Part shown: positions 8,320-16,568 of the stretch, in pieces | How positions within the stretch are numbered: position 1 is the first letter of the stretch | How the letters are laid out: every line of letters begins with the position of its first letter | Assembly (NCBI RefSeq): GCF_012922555.1 | Contig: NZ_WIPK01000001.1 | Location: forward strand, 992,001 to 1,056,000 | Origin: Paraclostridium dentum | GTDB lineage: Bacteria > Bacillota > Clostridia > Peptostreptococcales > Peptostreptococcaceae | Direction: 5' to 3' | Length of the DNA: 64,000 nt | Notes under the pieces: generated by a model | Seen by the model: the letters and a program-made list of their open reading frames with translations, nothing else | Told to the model about the DNA's origin: nothing | Databases searched by the model: none | Position numbers and translations under genes: made by a program

Positions 8320-8817
8320 CTATAATAAAACTTTTTCAAACTCTACCCTGTATGTTTGAAAATCTAGCTTTTCATGTAGTTTTATAGATGCTAAATTGTT
8401 TATACCAGTTCCCGATCTTAAAACTTTCGCTCCATTTGTTTTACATTGTTCTTCTACATGCTTAATTAAAAAACTTGCAATTCCTTTATTTTTATAACTA
8501 TCAATAATTAAAATATCATTAATCTCTGCTATTGATATATCATAGTCCTTAATATCATAAAAGCTAACCCAACAATATCCTATTTTCTTTACTCCGTCTT
8601 GAACTATTAACCCTAATGCTCTGCTTTCTTTCAAACTTTTTGTTAAAGCTTTTAAAAATTTACTTGGATTGTCTGTTGAAAACCACTTAGATCTATACCT
8701 ATCGTATCCACATTCAGCAGTCCATTTGCTTTCACATTTAAAGTTAATTTTACAATGACTTTCTAGTATAAAATCTTTATCGCTTTCTAAATCTATATTT
8801 CTTATAGAATACTTCAT
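8320..8817 (-). CDS. GNAT family N-acetyltransferase
   Basis: The 165-residue protein has the GNAT core: the acetyl-CoA loop region YKNKGIASFLIKHVEE (about residues 112-127, equivalent to the Q/RxxGxG/A motif) and the C-terminal LHEKLDFQTYRVEFEKVL strand typical of the family. The substrate is unknown. The start has a GGGAGGAT site. It stands alone between membrane protein genes. Confidence 0.8.
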   Translation of the reverse strand: MKYSIRNIDLESDKDFILESHCKINFKCESKWTAECGYDRYRSKWFSTDNPSKFLKALTKSLKESRALGLIVQDGVKKIGYCWVSFYDIKDYDISIAEINDILIIDSYKNKGIASFLIKHVEEQCKTNGAKVLRSGTGINNLASIKLHEKLDFQTYRVEFEKVLL

Positions 8818-8971
8818 TATTCATCCTCCCATACTGGATTTATCTGTTCGATGGTTTAAGCTTGTACCAATTTATAACTTTTTAAACTTTTATCTATTTA
8901 AATTCTATGTATTTAAATTCTATGTATCTTCATATCAAAAAAATACTATTTTATTGATATGCTATATAAAT

Positions 8972-9000
8972 AAAAAAATAGAAGCATAATGCTCCTACTT
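8972..9000 (-). terminator. Intrinsic terminator after the 53-residue small gene
   Basis: A hairpin at 8978-8998 (with G-U pairs on the minus strand) is followed on that strand by a run of seven T. Confidence 0.6.
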
Positions 9001-9057
9001 TTTTTAAGTTCATTTTTAATTTTTTTATTTTCCTGGGTCTAGTTAAGTTAGTAAATA

Positions 9058-9219
9058 CTATTTTACATCGTTGTTACTATATTTTATAACACTAAACCCA
9101 AGTAAAGCTAGTCCTAATAACATTATTGCAACCATGTATTGTTCTGAAAGTAAATAAAATAAAGTTAAAAAAGCGAAGAAATGTAGTAATAGTATAATTG
9201 CATTTTTTATTTCTTGCAT
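9058..9219 (-). CDS. Small membrane protein, 53 residues
   Basis: Found by eye in the gap between 8817 and 9348. The ATG at 9219 follows AGGAGAAG at a good distance, and the frame runs 53 codons to TAG. The protein has two hydrophobic helices (about residues 7-24 and 29-46) with a polar turn (SEQY) and a charged tail (KYSNNDVK). An intrinsic terminator follows. No family was recognised. Confidence 0.65.
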   Translation of the reverse strand: MQEIKNAIILLLHFFAFLTLFYLLSEQYMVAIMLLGLALLGFSVIKYSNNDVK

Positions 9220-9347
9220 TATTCTTCTCCTAATAATAAGTATAGTTAATATTATCTATTCTAAATTTAGTATAATTGTGAAAAAATTTTTCTACATATT
9301 CTAAGTATATACCAAAAATTTTTTTCTATAGGATTATATTTTGGTTT

Positions 9348-10085
9348 TTATATTTTTATTAATTCCATTTCATAGCATTCTTCTACTACAGATTCTTTTT
9401 TCTTGTTTAGAGCAAAGTACTCTAAACTTAGAATCGAGTTAAATATCATCATAACTACAAATCCATATAAAATTGGATTTAATTTATTGCCTATGCCAAT
9501 TGGAGATGACTTCATATATGCATAATTTGAATTTATTAAATTATTTATATTAAACATAGCTATATGATATAAGTTAGTTATAATAAATACTTTCTTAAAA
9601 TCAATTTTACTCATACCTACCTTTTTTACAGTTAGTAAATATATAGATCCCCAAAGCAACAAAATATGTCCTATAAAATATGAAAATTGGGTCATATGAG
9701 GAAAAACAAATGGATCAAGTCCTGGAAATAATAATGCTGAAATCGACCCAAATATACCCCAGTATGATCCCATTTTCATCATGAAATCTTTTTTAAATAT
9801 CATGCCAATGGAGATCAAAATTATAGCTATCCTACAATGAAACAGTGGCAATCCCTCCTGTACAAAATGGTAATTTCCTTTAATGTACCATAAATATAAT
9901 GTTGTTTGTTGAATTAATAGCGCTATTCCTATAAATAATTCAAATAATCTATTTTCTCTTTTTTTATTAATAATAATTACTATCCCTAGCAAAGTTATCC
10001 CCAACAATATTAAATGTATGACTCCAAAATTAGAAAAGTTATTTCTCTCTATTGAAGTTCTAAAAAAATAATGAAGTTTATTCAT
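9348..10085 (-). CDS. YwaF-like integral membrane protein (TIGR02206 type)
   Basis: The 245-residue protein has about seven membrane helices. The conserved GLPLFHCRIAIILI (around residue 80), YWGIFGSISALLFPGLD and FPHMTQFSYFIGHILLLWG match the YwaF/TIGR02206 family of conserved membrane proteins, whose function is unknown. The conserved His residues lie near membrane edges. The start has an AAGGAG site. No operon partner is apparent. Confidence 0.75.
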   Translation of the reverse strand: MNKLHYFFRTSIERNNFSNFGVIHLILLGITLLGIVIIINKKRENRLFELFIGIALLIQQTTLYLWYIKGNYHFVQEGLPLFHCRIAIILISIGMIFKKDFMMKMGSYWGIFGSISALLFPGLDPFVFPHMTQFSYFIGHILLLWGSIYLLTVKKVGMSKIDFKKVFIITNLYHIAMFNINNLINSNYAYMKSSPIGIGNKLNPILYGFVVMMIFNSILSLEYFALNKKKESVVEECYEMELIKI

Positions 10086-10258
10086 AAATGTCTCCTTAAT
10101 CTAATTTTATCCCTTCAATATTATAAATACATAAAATATATTTATCAAATGTCAATTTTGTAAGAATTAAAAACTTTTTTGTTACATAGTGTATAGAATA
10201 GTTTAATATCCTAATAATCTATATATAAATTTTAATATAAAAGTACCCTTACATTTTT

Positions 10259-10290
10259 AAAGCCTCTATTAAATAATAGAGGCTTTAAAT
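10259..10290 (-). terminator. Intrinsic terminator of the lysA-symporter operon
   Basis: A 12-bp perfect stem (10259-10270 with 10275-10286) ends the minus-strand operon. Confidence 0.8.
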
Positions 10291-10313
10291 TTATATATAA
10301 GTATATTTTTATT

Positions 10314-11564
10314 TTAACTTAACTTTGTTTTCATCCACTCTTTTCCTTCTACAAGTCTAGCGACCATCATAGAACATACCGTATTACCAGTCGAGTTTAA
10401 AACGGTAGCTGGTGCATCTATTATAGTACTAATTACTGCTATTATAGGAAGAACCTCTGGAGAAAAACCATATACACTTAATATTAGCATTTCTCCCATC
10501 ATACCTCCTCCTGGAATTGCACCCATAACTGCTCCAACTAAGAAAGATACTGATACTATAGAAATTATTGCAGATATACTAGTTATATCCCTTCCAAATA
10601 GTCCAAATAAGAAAGTTATCTTTAAAACTCCACCTATTACAGATCCATCTTTGTGTATGTTTGCACCTAGAGGTATTACAGTTTCTGCTATATCATTTGG
10701 TACTCCCATTTTTTTACTAGCATCTAAATTAACCGGTATTGATGCTGCACTAGAGCAAGTTGCTAAAGCCGTAACTGTAGGTGCTATAGCATTTTTCCAA
10801 AACACTTCAACTCCCTGTTTTCCTCCAGCTATATAAGCATATAATGTGAATATCCCTGCATAGCATATAGCTGCTAGAATTATATATAATACAAAGACTT
10901 TAGCATATCCTGATAATATTTGTGGTCCTAATTCTCCTATTACACTTGCAAAATAACATCCTAATCCTATAGGTGCTAACTTCATTATTAAGTTTACTAA
11001 TTTCATCATAACTGCAGCACCTGCTTGAGTGAAAGTAGCTATAGGTTTTGCAATCTCTCCTGCCATAGCTGTTGCTATACCTACTAAAATTGAGAATATA
11101 ATAAGTTGTAGCATATTTGCTTTTGATAGTAAATCTTTAAAATCACTTACTGTAACTGTGTTTACAAGTTGCTGTAATAATCCAACTTTTTCTGTATCTA
11201 CTTTTTCTACCGAACTTTGCATTAAATTTGCAAACATATCTGGGTTTAATCCTTTTGTTGGATTGATAATTATAACTCCAATTATACCTATAATAGATGA
11301 TATTATAGCAGTCATTGCGAATACTAAAACTATATTTTTTAATATTTTTCCTAATCTTTTCATTTCTCCCATATTAGAAATTGCTGAAGTTACACTAAAA
11401 AATACTAATGGTACTAATGTCATGAATAATAAATTTAAAAATAAGTCTCCTACTGGCTTAAATATGGCTGCCTTAGCGCCCATTATAGCTCCGACGATTC
11501 CCCCTAATATAATTGCTAAAATTAAGATTATTGATGATTTGTAATTCTTCCAAAATGACTTCAT
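10314..11564 (-). CDS. Dicarboxylate/amino acid:cation symporter (DAACS family)
   Basis: The 416-residue protein has the length and hydrophobic pattern of the DAACS (GltP/SstT) fold. The serine-rich reentrant loop is ATCSSAASIPVNLD, and the helix-7/HP2 region is PLGANIHKDGSV, equivalent to the cation-binding NMDGT region. The family imports glutamate, aspartate, serine, cystine or C4-dicarboxylates with Na+ or H+. It lies 36 bp downstream of lysA with no terminator between, so it probably shares the lysine riboswitch. That would predict a substrate connected with lysine or diaminopimelate, which is unusual for the family. Start site AAAGGAG. Confidence 0.85.
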   Translation of the reverse strand: MKSFWKNYKSSIILILAIILGGIVGAIMGAKAAIFKPVGDLFLNLLFMTLVPLVFFSVTSAISNMGEMKRLGKILKNIVLVFAMTAIISSIIGIIGVIIINPTKGLNPDMFANLMQSSVEKVDTEKVGLLQQLVNTVTVSDFKDLLSKANMLQLIIFSILVGIATAMAGEIAKPIATFTQAGAAVMMKLVNLIMKLAPIGLGCYFASVIGELGPQILSGYAKVFVLYIILAAICYAGIFTLYAYIAGGKQGVEVFWKNAIAPTVTALATCSSAASIPVNLDASKKMGVPNDIAETVIPLGANIHKDGSVIGGVLKITFLFGLFGRDITSISAIISIVSVSFLVGAVMGAIPGGGMMGEMLILSVYGFSPEVLPIIAVISTIIDAPATVLNSTGNTVCSMMVARLVEGKEWMKTKLS

Positions 11565-11600
11565 TATTTTCTCCTTTGTGTCTTATTTAATTTTTTACCT

Positions 11601-12899
11601 TTAGTCAGCGATTTCTAATCTTAAAAGATCTTCAAAGCTTTCTCTTTTGCATATTAATTTACTTTTGCCATCTTTAACAGATACTACTGCAGGCTTTATT
11701 ATTTTATTGTAGTTTGATGACATTGAATATCCATACGCTCCAGTTGATGACATTATTAATATATCTCCACTTTCTATATCCATAACATCAACATCTGTTA
11801 TTAGTATATCACCACTTTCGCAACATTTACCAGCTATTGTAACTTTATTATTTTTATCTATACCCATTTTGTTGGCAATTGAACATTCGTAACCTGCCTG
11901 ATATAATGATGGTCTTATATTATCTGTCATTCCACCATCAACACTTACATATGTTCTTACATCTTTTATATCCTTTATAGATCCCACTGTGTATATTGTG
12001 CTACCTCCATTTGCAACTATGGATCTTCCTGGCTCTATTATTAATATCGGAACATCTATATTTATATCTTTACATACATCCTCAACTTTTTCTATTATCG
12101 AGCTGCAAAACTCTTTTATTGTTTTAGGTTCATCACTCTCTGTATAATAAACACCTACACCTCCTCCTAAGTCAACTTCCTCTATGTTTATGTTATGTTG
12201 TTGTTTTATTTCTTTTACTAGGTTCATCATTATTTCAACTTCATATAAGTATGGCTCTACGTCAAAAATTTGAGATCCTATATGAGCATGTAATCCTACT
12301 AGGTTTATATTTTCATATTTTTTAATATTTGATAATGCATCTTGTAAATCTCCATTTGATAATGCAAATCCAAATTTTGAATCAATTTGTCCTGTTTTTA
12401 TATAATCGTGAGTATGTGCTTCTATTCCTGGGGTTATTCTAAAGTATATAGATTGAATTTTACCTTTTTGCTCACAAATGTTCTGTAATAACTCTAATTC
12501 ATAGTAATTATCTACAACAAATCTCCCAACTCCAAGATCTATTCCCATTTCAATTTCATCTATTGTTTTATTGTTTCCATGAAATAATACTTTTTCCATA
12601 GGAAAACCTGATTTATGAGCTGTGAAAAGTTCACCACCTGATACTACATCAAGATATAAGCCTTCTTCAGATATTAATTTACACATATACATTGGTAAAA
12701 ATGCTTTACCTGCATATGCAACTCTGTTTTTATTTTCATTGACCTTGAAATGTTTTATATATTCTTTACAATTGTTTCTAACTAATTCCTCATCAAATAC
12801 ATAAAGTGGTGTTTTATACGTTTCTCTAAGTTCTTTACATCCAACTCCACCTATATATAATTCATTTCCTTTTGCTGACATAGTACCTTGTAATTTCAT
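11601..12899 (-). CDS. lysA: Diaminopimelate decarboxylase
   Basis: The last step of lysine synthesis: meso-diaminopimelate to L-lysine and CO2, PLP-dependent. The 432-residue protein has the fold-type III barrel with PLP-lysine K65 (RVAYAGKAF), the phosphate-binding loop DLGGGVGVYY, EPGRSIVANGG, and the C-terminal active-site motif KCCESGDIL. Length is normal. A lysine riboswitch and terminator lie directly upstream, which confirms the assignment independently. The DAACS symporter follows in the same operon. Confidence 0.95.
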   Translation of the reverse strand: MKLQGTMSAKGNELYIGGVGCKELRETYKTPLYVFDEELVRNNCKEYIKHFKVNENKNRVAYAGKAFLPMYMCKLISEEGLYLDVVSGGELFTAHKSGFPMEKVLFHGNNKTIDEIEMGIDLGVGRFVVDNYYELELLQNICEQKGKIQSIYFRITPGIEAHTHDYIKTGQIDSKFGFALSNGDLQDALSNIKKYENINLVGLHAHIGSQIFDVEPYLYEVEIMMNLVKEIKQQHNINIEEVDLGGGVGVYYTESDEPKTIKEFCSSIIEKVEDVCKDINIDVPILIIEPGRSIVANGGSTIYTVGSIKDIKDVRTYVSVDGGMTDNIRPSLYQAGYECSIANKMGIDKNNKVTIAGKCCESGDILITDVDVMDIESGDILIMSSTGAYGYSMSSNYNKIIKPAVVSVKDGKSKLICKRESFEDLLRLEIAD

Positions 12900-12941
12900 A
12901 TCTTAAGTCCTCCTATTTTATATTAATCATTTTTTATAAAC

Positions 12942-12974
12942 AAAAATCCCCCTTAAGTTTCACTTAAGGGGGAT
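12942..12974 (-). terminator. Riboswitch-controlled terminator of lysA
   Basis: A 12-bp stem with five G-C pairs in a row (12946-12957 with 12963-12974) is followed by five T on the minus strand. It lies between the lysine aptamer and lysA and is the expected expression platform. Confidence 0.85.
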
Positions 12975-13008
12975 TAAAATTTAGCTAGAAATATATATCA
13001 TCTATTCC

Positions 13009-13181
13009 TTAAATGTAGCTCAACACAATTTAATATTGTGACAGTTATGCATATATTATATACATCCCCAGGTACATAGCCTTAAAGCATCAGCTACATC
13101 CTTCGGCAACAATCCCTTTCCCAATAATTCTTCGTTGCTTAACTCATTATTGGTACTGATTATTATCGCGACCTCTACAAT
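13009..13181 (-). promoter_or_regulatory. Lysine riboswitch (L-box)
   Basis: On the minus strand the conserved L-box core elements appear in order: GTAGAGGTCGCG near 13178, AGTACC, GGGAAAGG, TTGCCGAAGG, ACCTGGGG, ACTGTCA, and GAGCTACA near 13012. The ends TGTAG and CTACA pair to close helix P1. With lysine bound, the family favours a terminator; here the terminator at 12942-12974 would stop lysA and the symporter. Confidence 0.92.
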
Positions 13182-13205
13182 TCGTATTCAATTTATTTAT
13201 ATGTA

Positions 13206-13234
13206 ATTTTACATACCTAATTTATAATTGTCAA
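13206..13234 (-). promoter_or_regulatory. Promoter of the lysine riboswitch transcript
   Basis: On the minus strand TTGACA (13229-13234) and TAAAAT (13206-13211) are 17 bp apart, about 25-30 bp upstream of the aptamer. Confidence 0.6.
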
Positions 13235-13291
13235 CAATTTTATTTTATTTAAACTTTAATTTTATGTAATATTATTTCAAAATCAGCATTA

Positions 13292-13339
13292 AATAAATAA
13301 ACTCGTACTAACATTTTAAATAATACGAGTTTATTTATT
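13292..13339. repeat. Orphan perfect 16-bp inverted repeat
   Basis: The arms at 13292-13307 and 13324-13339 are perfectly complementary with a 16-nt loop. No gene ends next to it: the riboswitch promoter lies 58 bp to the left and the next gene starts 240 bp to the right. It could be an operator, the end of a small RNA, or a barrier between divergent units. Confidence 0.6.
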
Positions 13340-13578
13340 ATATATATTTAATTAAGATATCAACTAATTTTTAATATTCTTATGTAAAATTCAAAATATT
13401 ACTTAATTTTATTAATTAAACTTTTAATTTTAAATTAATAGCACTTAATAATATTTAGAAAACTTACTATTTTCTTTGTTTTAAAAGAACTTTCCTTTTT
13501 TTTAACACATTTAAGTTTTTTCAACTATACTCTACTTATAGGTTTTAATATCTTTATTATTATAAGGGGGCGATATTA
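13340..13578. other. Upstream region of the NhaD/ArsB-like gene
   Basis: A very A+T-rich gap. I see no open frame with a ribosome site and no known RNA motif. Presumably it holds the promoter of the gene at 13579; no -35/-10 pair stands out. Confidence 0.3.
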
Positions 13579-14844
13579 GTGCTTATTAAACAAGTAATAG
13601 CTATCATCATATTTTTAGTGGTTATGCTAGCTATTATTTCAGAAAAAGTAAATAGAGCTATTGCAGCGATGGCCGGAGCTTTACTTATGATTATATTTAA
13701 CATATTGTCAGTTGAACAAGGCCTGCATCATATCGATTTTAATACAATTGGGGTTTTAATAGGCATGATGCTATTTGTTTCTGTTGTCAAAAATTCAGGT
13801 GTATTTGAATACATAGCTATATTTTCAGCTAAAAAATCAAAGGGAGATCCTTGGAAAATTATGCTATGTTTTGTAATATTAACTGCTGTTTTATCAGCTG
13901 TTTTAGATAATGTTACCACCGTTTTATTGATAGGCCCAATGACTATAGTTATAACTCAAATTCTAAATATAAATCCAACTCCATTTTTAGTAACTCAAAT
14001 TCTAGCATCTAATATAGGAGGTACTGCAACCCTAATAGGAGATCCACCTAATATAATGATAGGTAGTGCAGCAAATCTAAGTTTTGCAGACTTTATAATA
14101 AACTTAGGTCCTATAGTTCTAATCATTTTGTTTCTAACTATCTTGTGTTTTAAATTTATGTTTAAAAAACAACTTTTTGTAGATGATAAATCAAAAGAAA
14201 AAATTTTAAATTTAGATGAAAAAAAAGCAATTAAAGATAAACCGCTGCTTATAAAGAGTATTATTATGATTATATTTATTTTACTTGGATTTATTTTGCA
14301 TAATGTTTTAAACCTTGAATCTAGTATAGTCGCTTTAACAGGAGCTACTATAATGATGTTTATAGGCAAACAAGATGTTGATGAAATCCTTTCCAGTATT
14401 GAGTGGTCAACTATCGCATTTTTTGGAGGATTATTTGTAATAGTTGGAGGTCTCGTTGAAGTTGGAATAATAAATAATATTGCTCAATATTTAATAAGTG
14501 CAACAAGTGGTCATTTAGTTCTTACAATGCTAGTTATACTTTGGTTGTCAGCTATAATTTCATCATTCTTAGATAATATACCTTTTGTAGCTACTTTGAT
14601 TCCACTTATACTAACTATGCAAGGTCAAGGTATAGATGTAATGCCAATATGGTGGGCAACTTCTCTAGGAGCTTGCCTAGGTGGTAATGGTACATTAATA
14701 GGAGCTTCTGCTAATATAGTTCTTGCTAATGTAGGTCAGAAAAATGGATACCCTATAAGTTTTAAAGACTATTTTAAAATAGGATTTCCACTTATGATTT
14801 TTTCAATACTAATCTCAACTATTTATTTACTAATCCGATTTTAA
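13579..14844 (+). CDS. ArsB/NhaD-superfamily permease
   Basis: The 421-residue protein has about eleven membrane helices in two inverted halves. The signature DNVTTVLLIGP followed by SNIGGTATLIGDPPNIMIG, and its second-half counterpart SFLDNIPFVATLIP with CLGGNGTLIGASANIV, define the ion-transporter superfamily that includes NhaD, ArsB and P-permeases. The ion (Na+/H+ antiport, arsenite or anion) cannot be assigned; no ars genes are nearby. Translation starts at a GTG behind AAGGGGGCGAT. The next gene starts 22 bp downstream and is probably co-transcribed. Confidence 0.85.
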   Translation: MLIKQVIAIIIFLVVMLAIISEKVNRAIAAMAGALLMIIFNILSVEQGLHHIDFNTIGVLIGMMLFVSVVKNSGVFEYIAIFSAKKSKGDPWKIMLCFVILTAVLSAVLDNVTTVLLIGPMTIVITQILNINPTPFLVTQILASNIGGTATLIGDPPNIMIGSAANLSFADFIINLGPIVLIILFLTILCFKFMFKKQLFVDDKSKEKILNLDEKKAIKDKPLLIKSIIMIIFILLGFILHNVLNLESSIVALTGATIMMFIGKQDVDEILSSIEWSTIAFFGGLFVIVGGLVEVGIINNIAQYLISATSGHLVLTMLVILWLSAIISSFLDNIPFVATLIPLILTMQGQGIDVMPIWWATSLGACLGGNGTLIGASANIVLANVGQKNGYPISFKDYFKIGFPLMIFSILISTIYLLIRF

Positions 14845-14866
14845 ATAAATTTTAGGAGGAATACTA

Positions 14867-15340
14867 ATGAATATTTTGGATAATGCTTATGGAGACACTA
14901 TAGAAGCTCGACTTAGATATATAGGTGCAACAGATATAAAAAAAATTCATGGAATATTATATTTTATAGAATTTGAAATTGATGATAATTTAAAAGTTTC
15001 ATACACATACAATATAAATTCTAAAAATAAATACTATCTTCAAAGGATAAAACCTTACCCTATTCCAGAAGGTGTCTTTGATAAAGAGTATGAAATAGTT
15101 TCTTTTATAGAAAAAGATATAAAAAAATTCATAAATGCTAAAAAAAGTAATAATTTTGATCTATTTTTAAAGATTACAGATGAGCTAAATACAATAAGTT
15201 TTGACATAGAAGAACTTTTTTTAAATTACAATATAGATAAAATGGACTTAGATAAATTAAAATTAGAACTTGATAATATATTTAATTTATTCGAAAGATC
15301 AAAAAATAGATCTCCTAAAATAGATATATTAGATAAATAA
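14867..15340 (+). CDS. Hypothetical protein, 157 residues
   Basis: I do not recognise this family. It is soluble and acidic/lysine-rich. The N-terminal half (1-65) looks beta-rich; the C-terminal half is predicted helical with repeated Asp, Lys and Leu (about 80-145). The start has an AGGAGG site 22 bp after the ArsB/NhaD-like permease gene, with a shared terminator at 15351, so the two form an operon. It might be an accessory or regulatory protein of the permease (inference from position only). Confidence 0.65.
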   Translation: MNILDNAYGDTIEARLRYIGATDIKKIHGILYFIEFEIDDNLKVSYTYNINSKNKYYLQRIKPYPIPEGVFDKEYEIVSFIEKDIKKFINAKKSNNFDLFLKITDELNTISFDIEELFLNYNIDKMDLDKLKLELDNIFNLFERSKNRSPKIDILDK

Positions 15341-15348
15341 AATTCATA

Positions 15349-15392
15349 AAAAAAAGGAAGATTAAAAGTAACTTTTAATCTTCCTTTTTTTA
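15349..15392. terminator. Bidirectional terminator
   Basis: An 18-bp stem (15351-15368 with 15372-15389) with A and T runs on its sides serves two converging genes. It overlaps the stop codon of the minus-strand gene. Confidence 0.85.
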
Positions 15393-15812
15393 GTTGGAAA
15401 CACCTTTAAATTTAAACTTATGTATTATATTCATAGTAAAAGCAATAACTATAGATATAAATAACCTTATAGGCGTAAATACACATATTGATAGCACTAT
15501 CGATTTAATTAAGTAAAGAACACTAAAGCTAGAATCTATGCTTAACAGTAATATATCAAAACAAGTAGTTACAATTAAAATATTTAGATACATATGTACA
15601 TTTTTAAATTTCTCTTTTTTACTCATAATCACAAGATACAATACAGGGATAATTACCATTGCTACAGATGATATTATTATAAATATAATATTTCTTACAC
15701 TTAAATTCAATTTATTTGAATAGAAAAAGTATAAAGCATAAAAAATCACATTAGAAATCCCTATATATTTAAAATAATTTTGCATCAAATTTTTCATAAT
15801 ATTACGTTCCAT
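15390..15812 (-). CDS. Hypothetical membrane protein, 140 residues
   Basis: Four hydrophobic helices fill most of the protein (about 10-30, 38-62, 72-92, 100-130), with short charged ends. No family was recognised. The start ATG at 15812 follows AAGAGGTGAT; a second ATG six codons in is possible. It is a single gene with a bidirectional terminator. Confidence 0.55.
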   Translation of the reverse strand: MERNIMKNLMQNYFKYIGISNVIFYALYFFYSNKLNLSVRNIIFIIISSVAMVIIPVLYLVIMSKKEKFKNVHMYLNILIVTTCFDILLLSIDSSFSVLYLIKSIVLSICVFTPIRLFISIVIAFTMNIIHKFKFKGVSN

Positions 15813-15891
15813 TTTTTATCACCTCTTTTTAAATATACTTTATATAGGATGTTAATATTCCAAGTTATATCAAAAATTAAACTATATAAGC

Positions 15892-15925
15892 AAAAGACAA
15901 CTACTAACAAGTAGTTGTCTTTTTT
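15892..15925 (-). terminator. Intrinsic terminator after the flavodoxin-fold gene
   Basis: A perfect stem (15892-15904 with 15911-15923) with flanking A and T runs. Confidence 0.8.
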
Positions 15926-15926
15926 A

Positions 15927-16499
15927 CTAAGAAAAATAAACTTCTATATTTTTTAAAAACTCATCTTTGTCACACTTATTGTCATTTGCTAAATTATTAT
16001 TAATCCATTTAATATTTTCAATTCCACAAATGTTTAATGTTGATTTTATTATTGTATTTTCTATAGGGTTTCCTAGTTCATCTTTAATATATTCTGTATC
16101 ACTTTCAGATGTAGTTATAATCATACCTTTTTTTATGTGATTCAATTTTCCCTTAGGTCTATTGTTTTCTTCTTCAAAGGCAAATTCTTTTATAAATACT
16201 TTGTCGAAAAAACCTTTAAGCATTGCCGGCACGTTATTCCACCATATAGGGAATATAAATACTATTTCATCACTTTCTTTTAAAATATTTTGATATTTTT
16301 TAACTAATTTATCATCAGACTCACCTTTTGTATACAATTTAACTTCCTCGGATGTCATTACAGGGTTAAATTTATCTTCATATAAATCAATTATACTATA
16401 ATTTTTACCGCATTTTTCAATGCCTTTAATTACATTATCCATTATGTTTTTGTTGAATGAGTTTTTATCGGGATTAGATATTATTATTGCAGTATTCAT
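15927..16499 (-). CDS. NAD(P)H-dependent oxidoreductase, flavodoxin-like fold
   Basis: The 190-residue protein belongs to the Flavodoxin_2 (NQO1/MdaB/KefF) family. The N-terminal strand and loop ISNPDKNSFNKNI bind the flavin phosphate, and FIFPIWWNNVPAMLKGFFDKVF (two parts of a signature near residues 78-99) is the family hallmark. Such enzymes reduce quinones, azo or nitro compounds with FMN or FAD. The start has an AAAGGA site. It lies 70 bp downstream of a MATE pump gene on the same strand and may follow it in one transcript. Confidence 0.85.
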   Translation of the reverse strand: MNTAIIISNPDKNSFNKNIMDNVIKGIEKCGKNYSIIDLYEDKFNPVMTSEEVKLYTKGESDDKLVKKYQNILKESDEIVFIFPIWWNNVPAMLKGFFDKVFIKEFAFEEENNRPKGKLNHIKKGMIITTSESDTEYIKDELGNPIENTIIKSTLNICGIENIKWINNNLANDNKCDKDEFLKNIEVYFS

Positions 16500-16568
16500 T
16501 TTTTAGTTCCTTTCTTCTTTAGCTAGTTTTTATATTATTATTTATAAGTTTTTATATTTATATTCGTA

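Noticed and set aside
11029-11544. 171-codon + strand open frame opposite the symporter gene
   Set aside because: It is the reverse of a hydrophobic coding region, has no ribosome site and an unnatural composition. Other such antisense frames (for example at 4496, 24319, 36210 and 54789) were rejected for the same reason.
12900-13200. T-box leader before lysA
   Set aside because: No T-box core sequence is present, and the L-box elements match in order.
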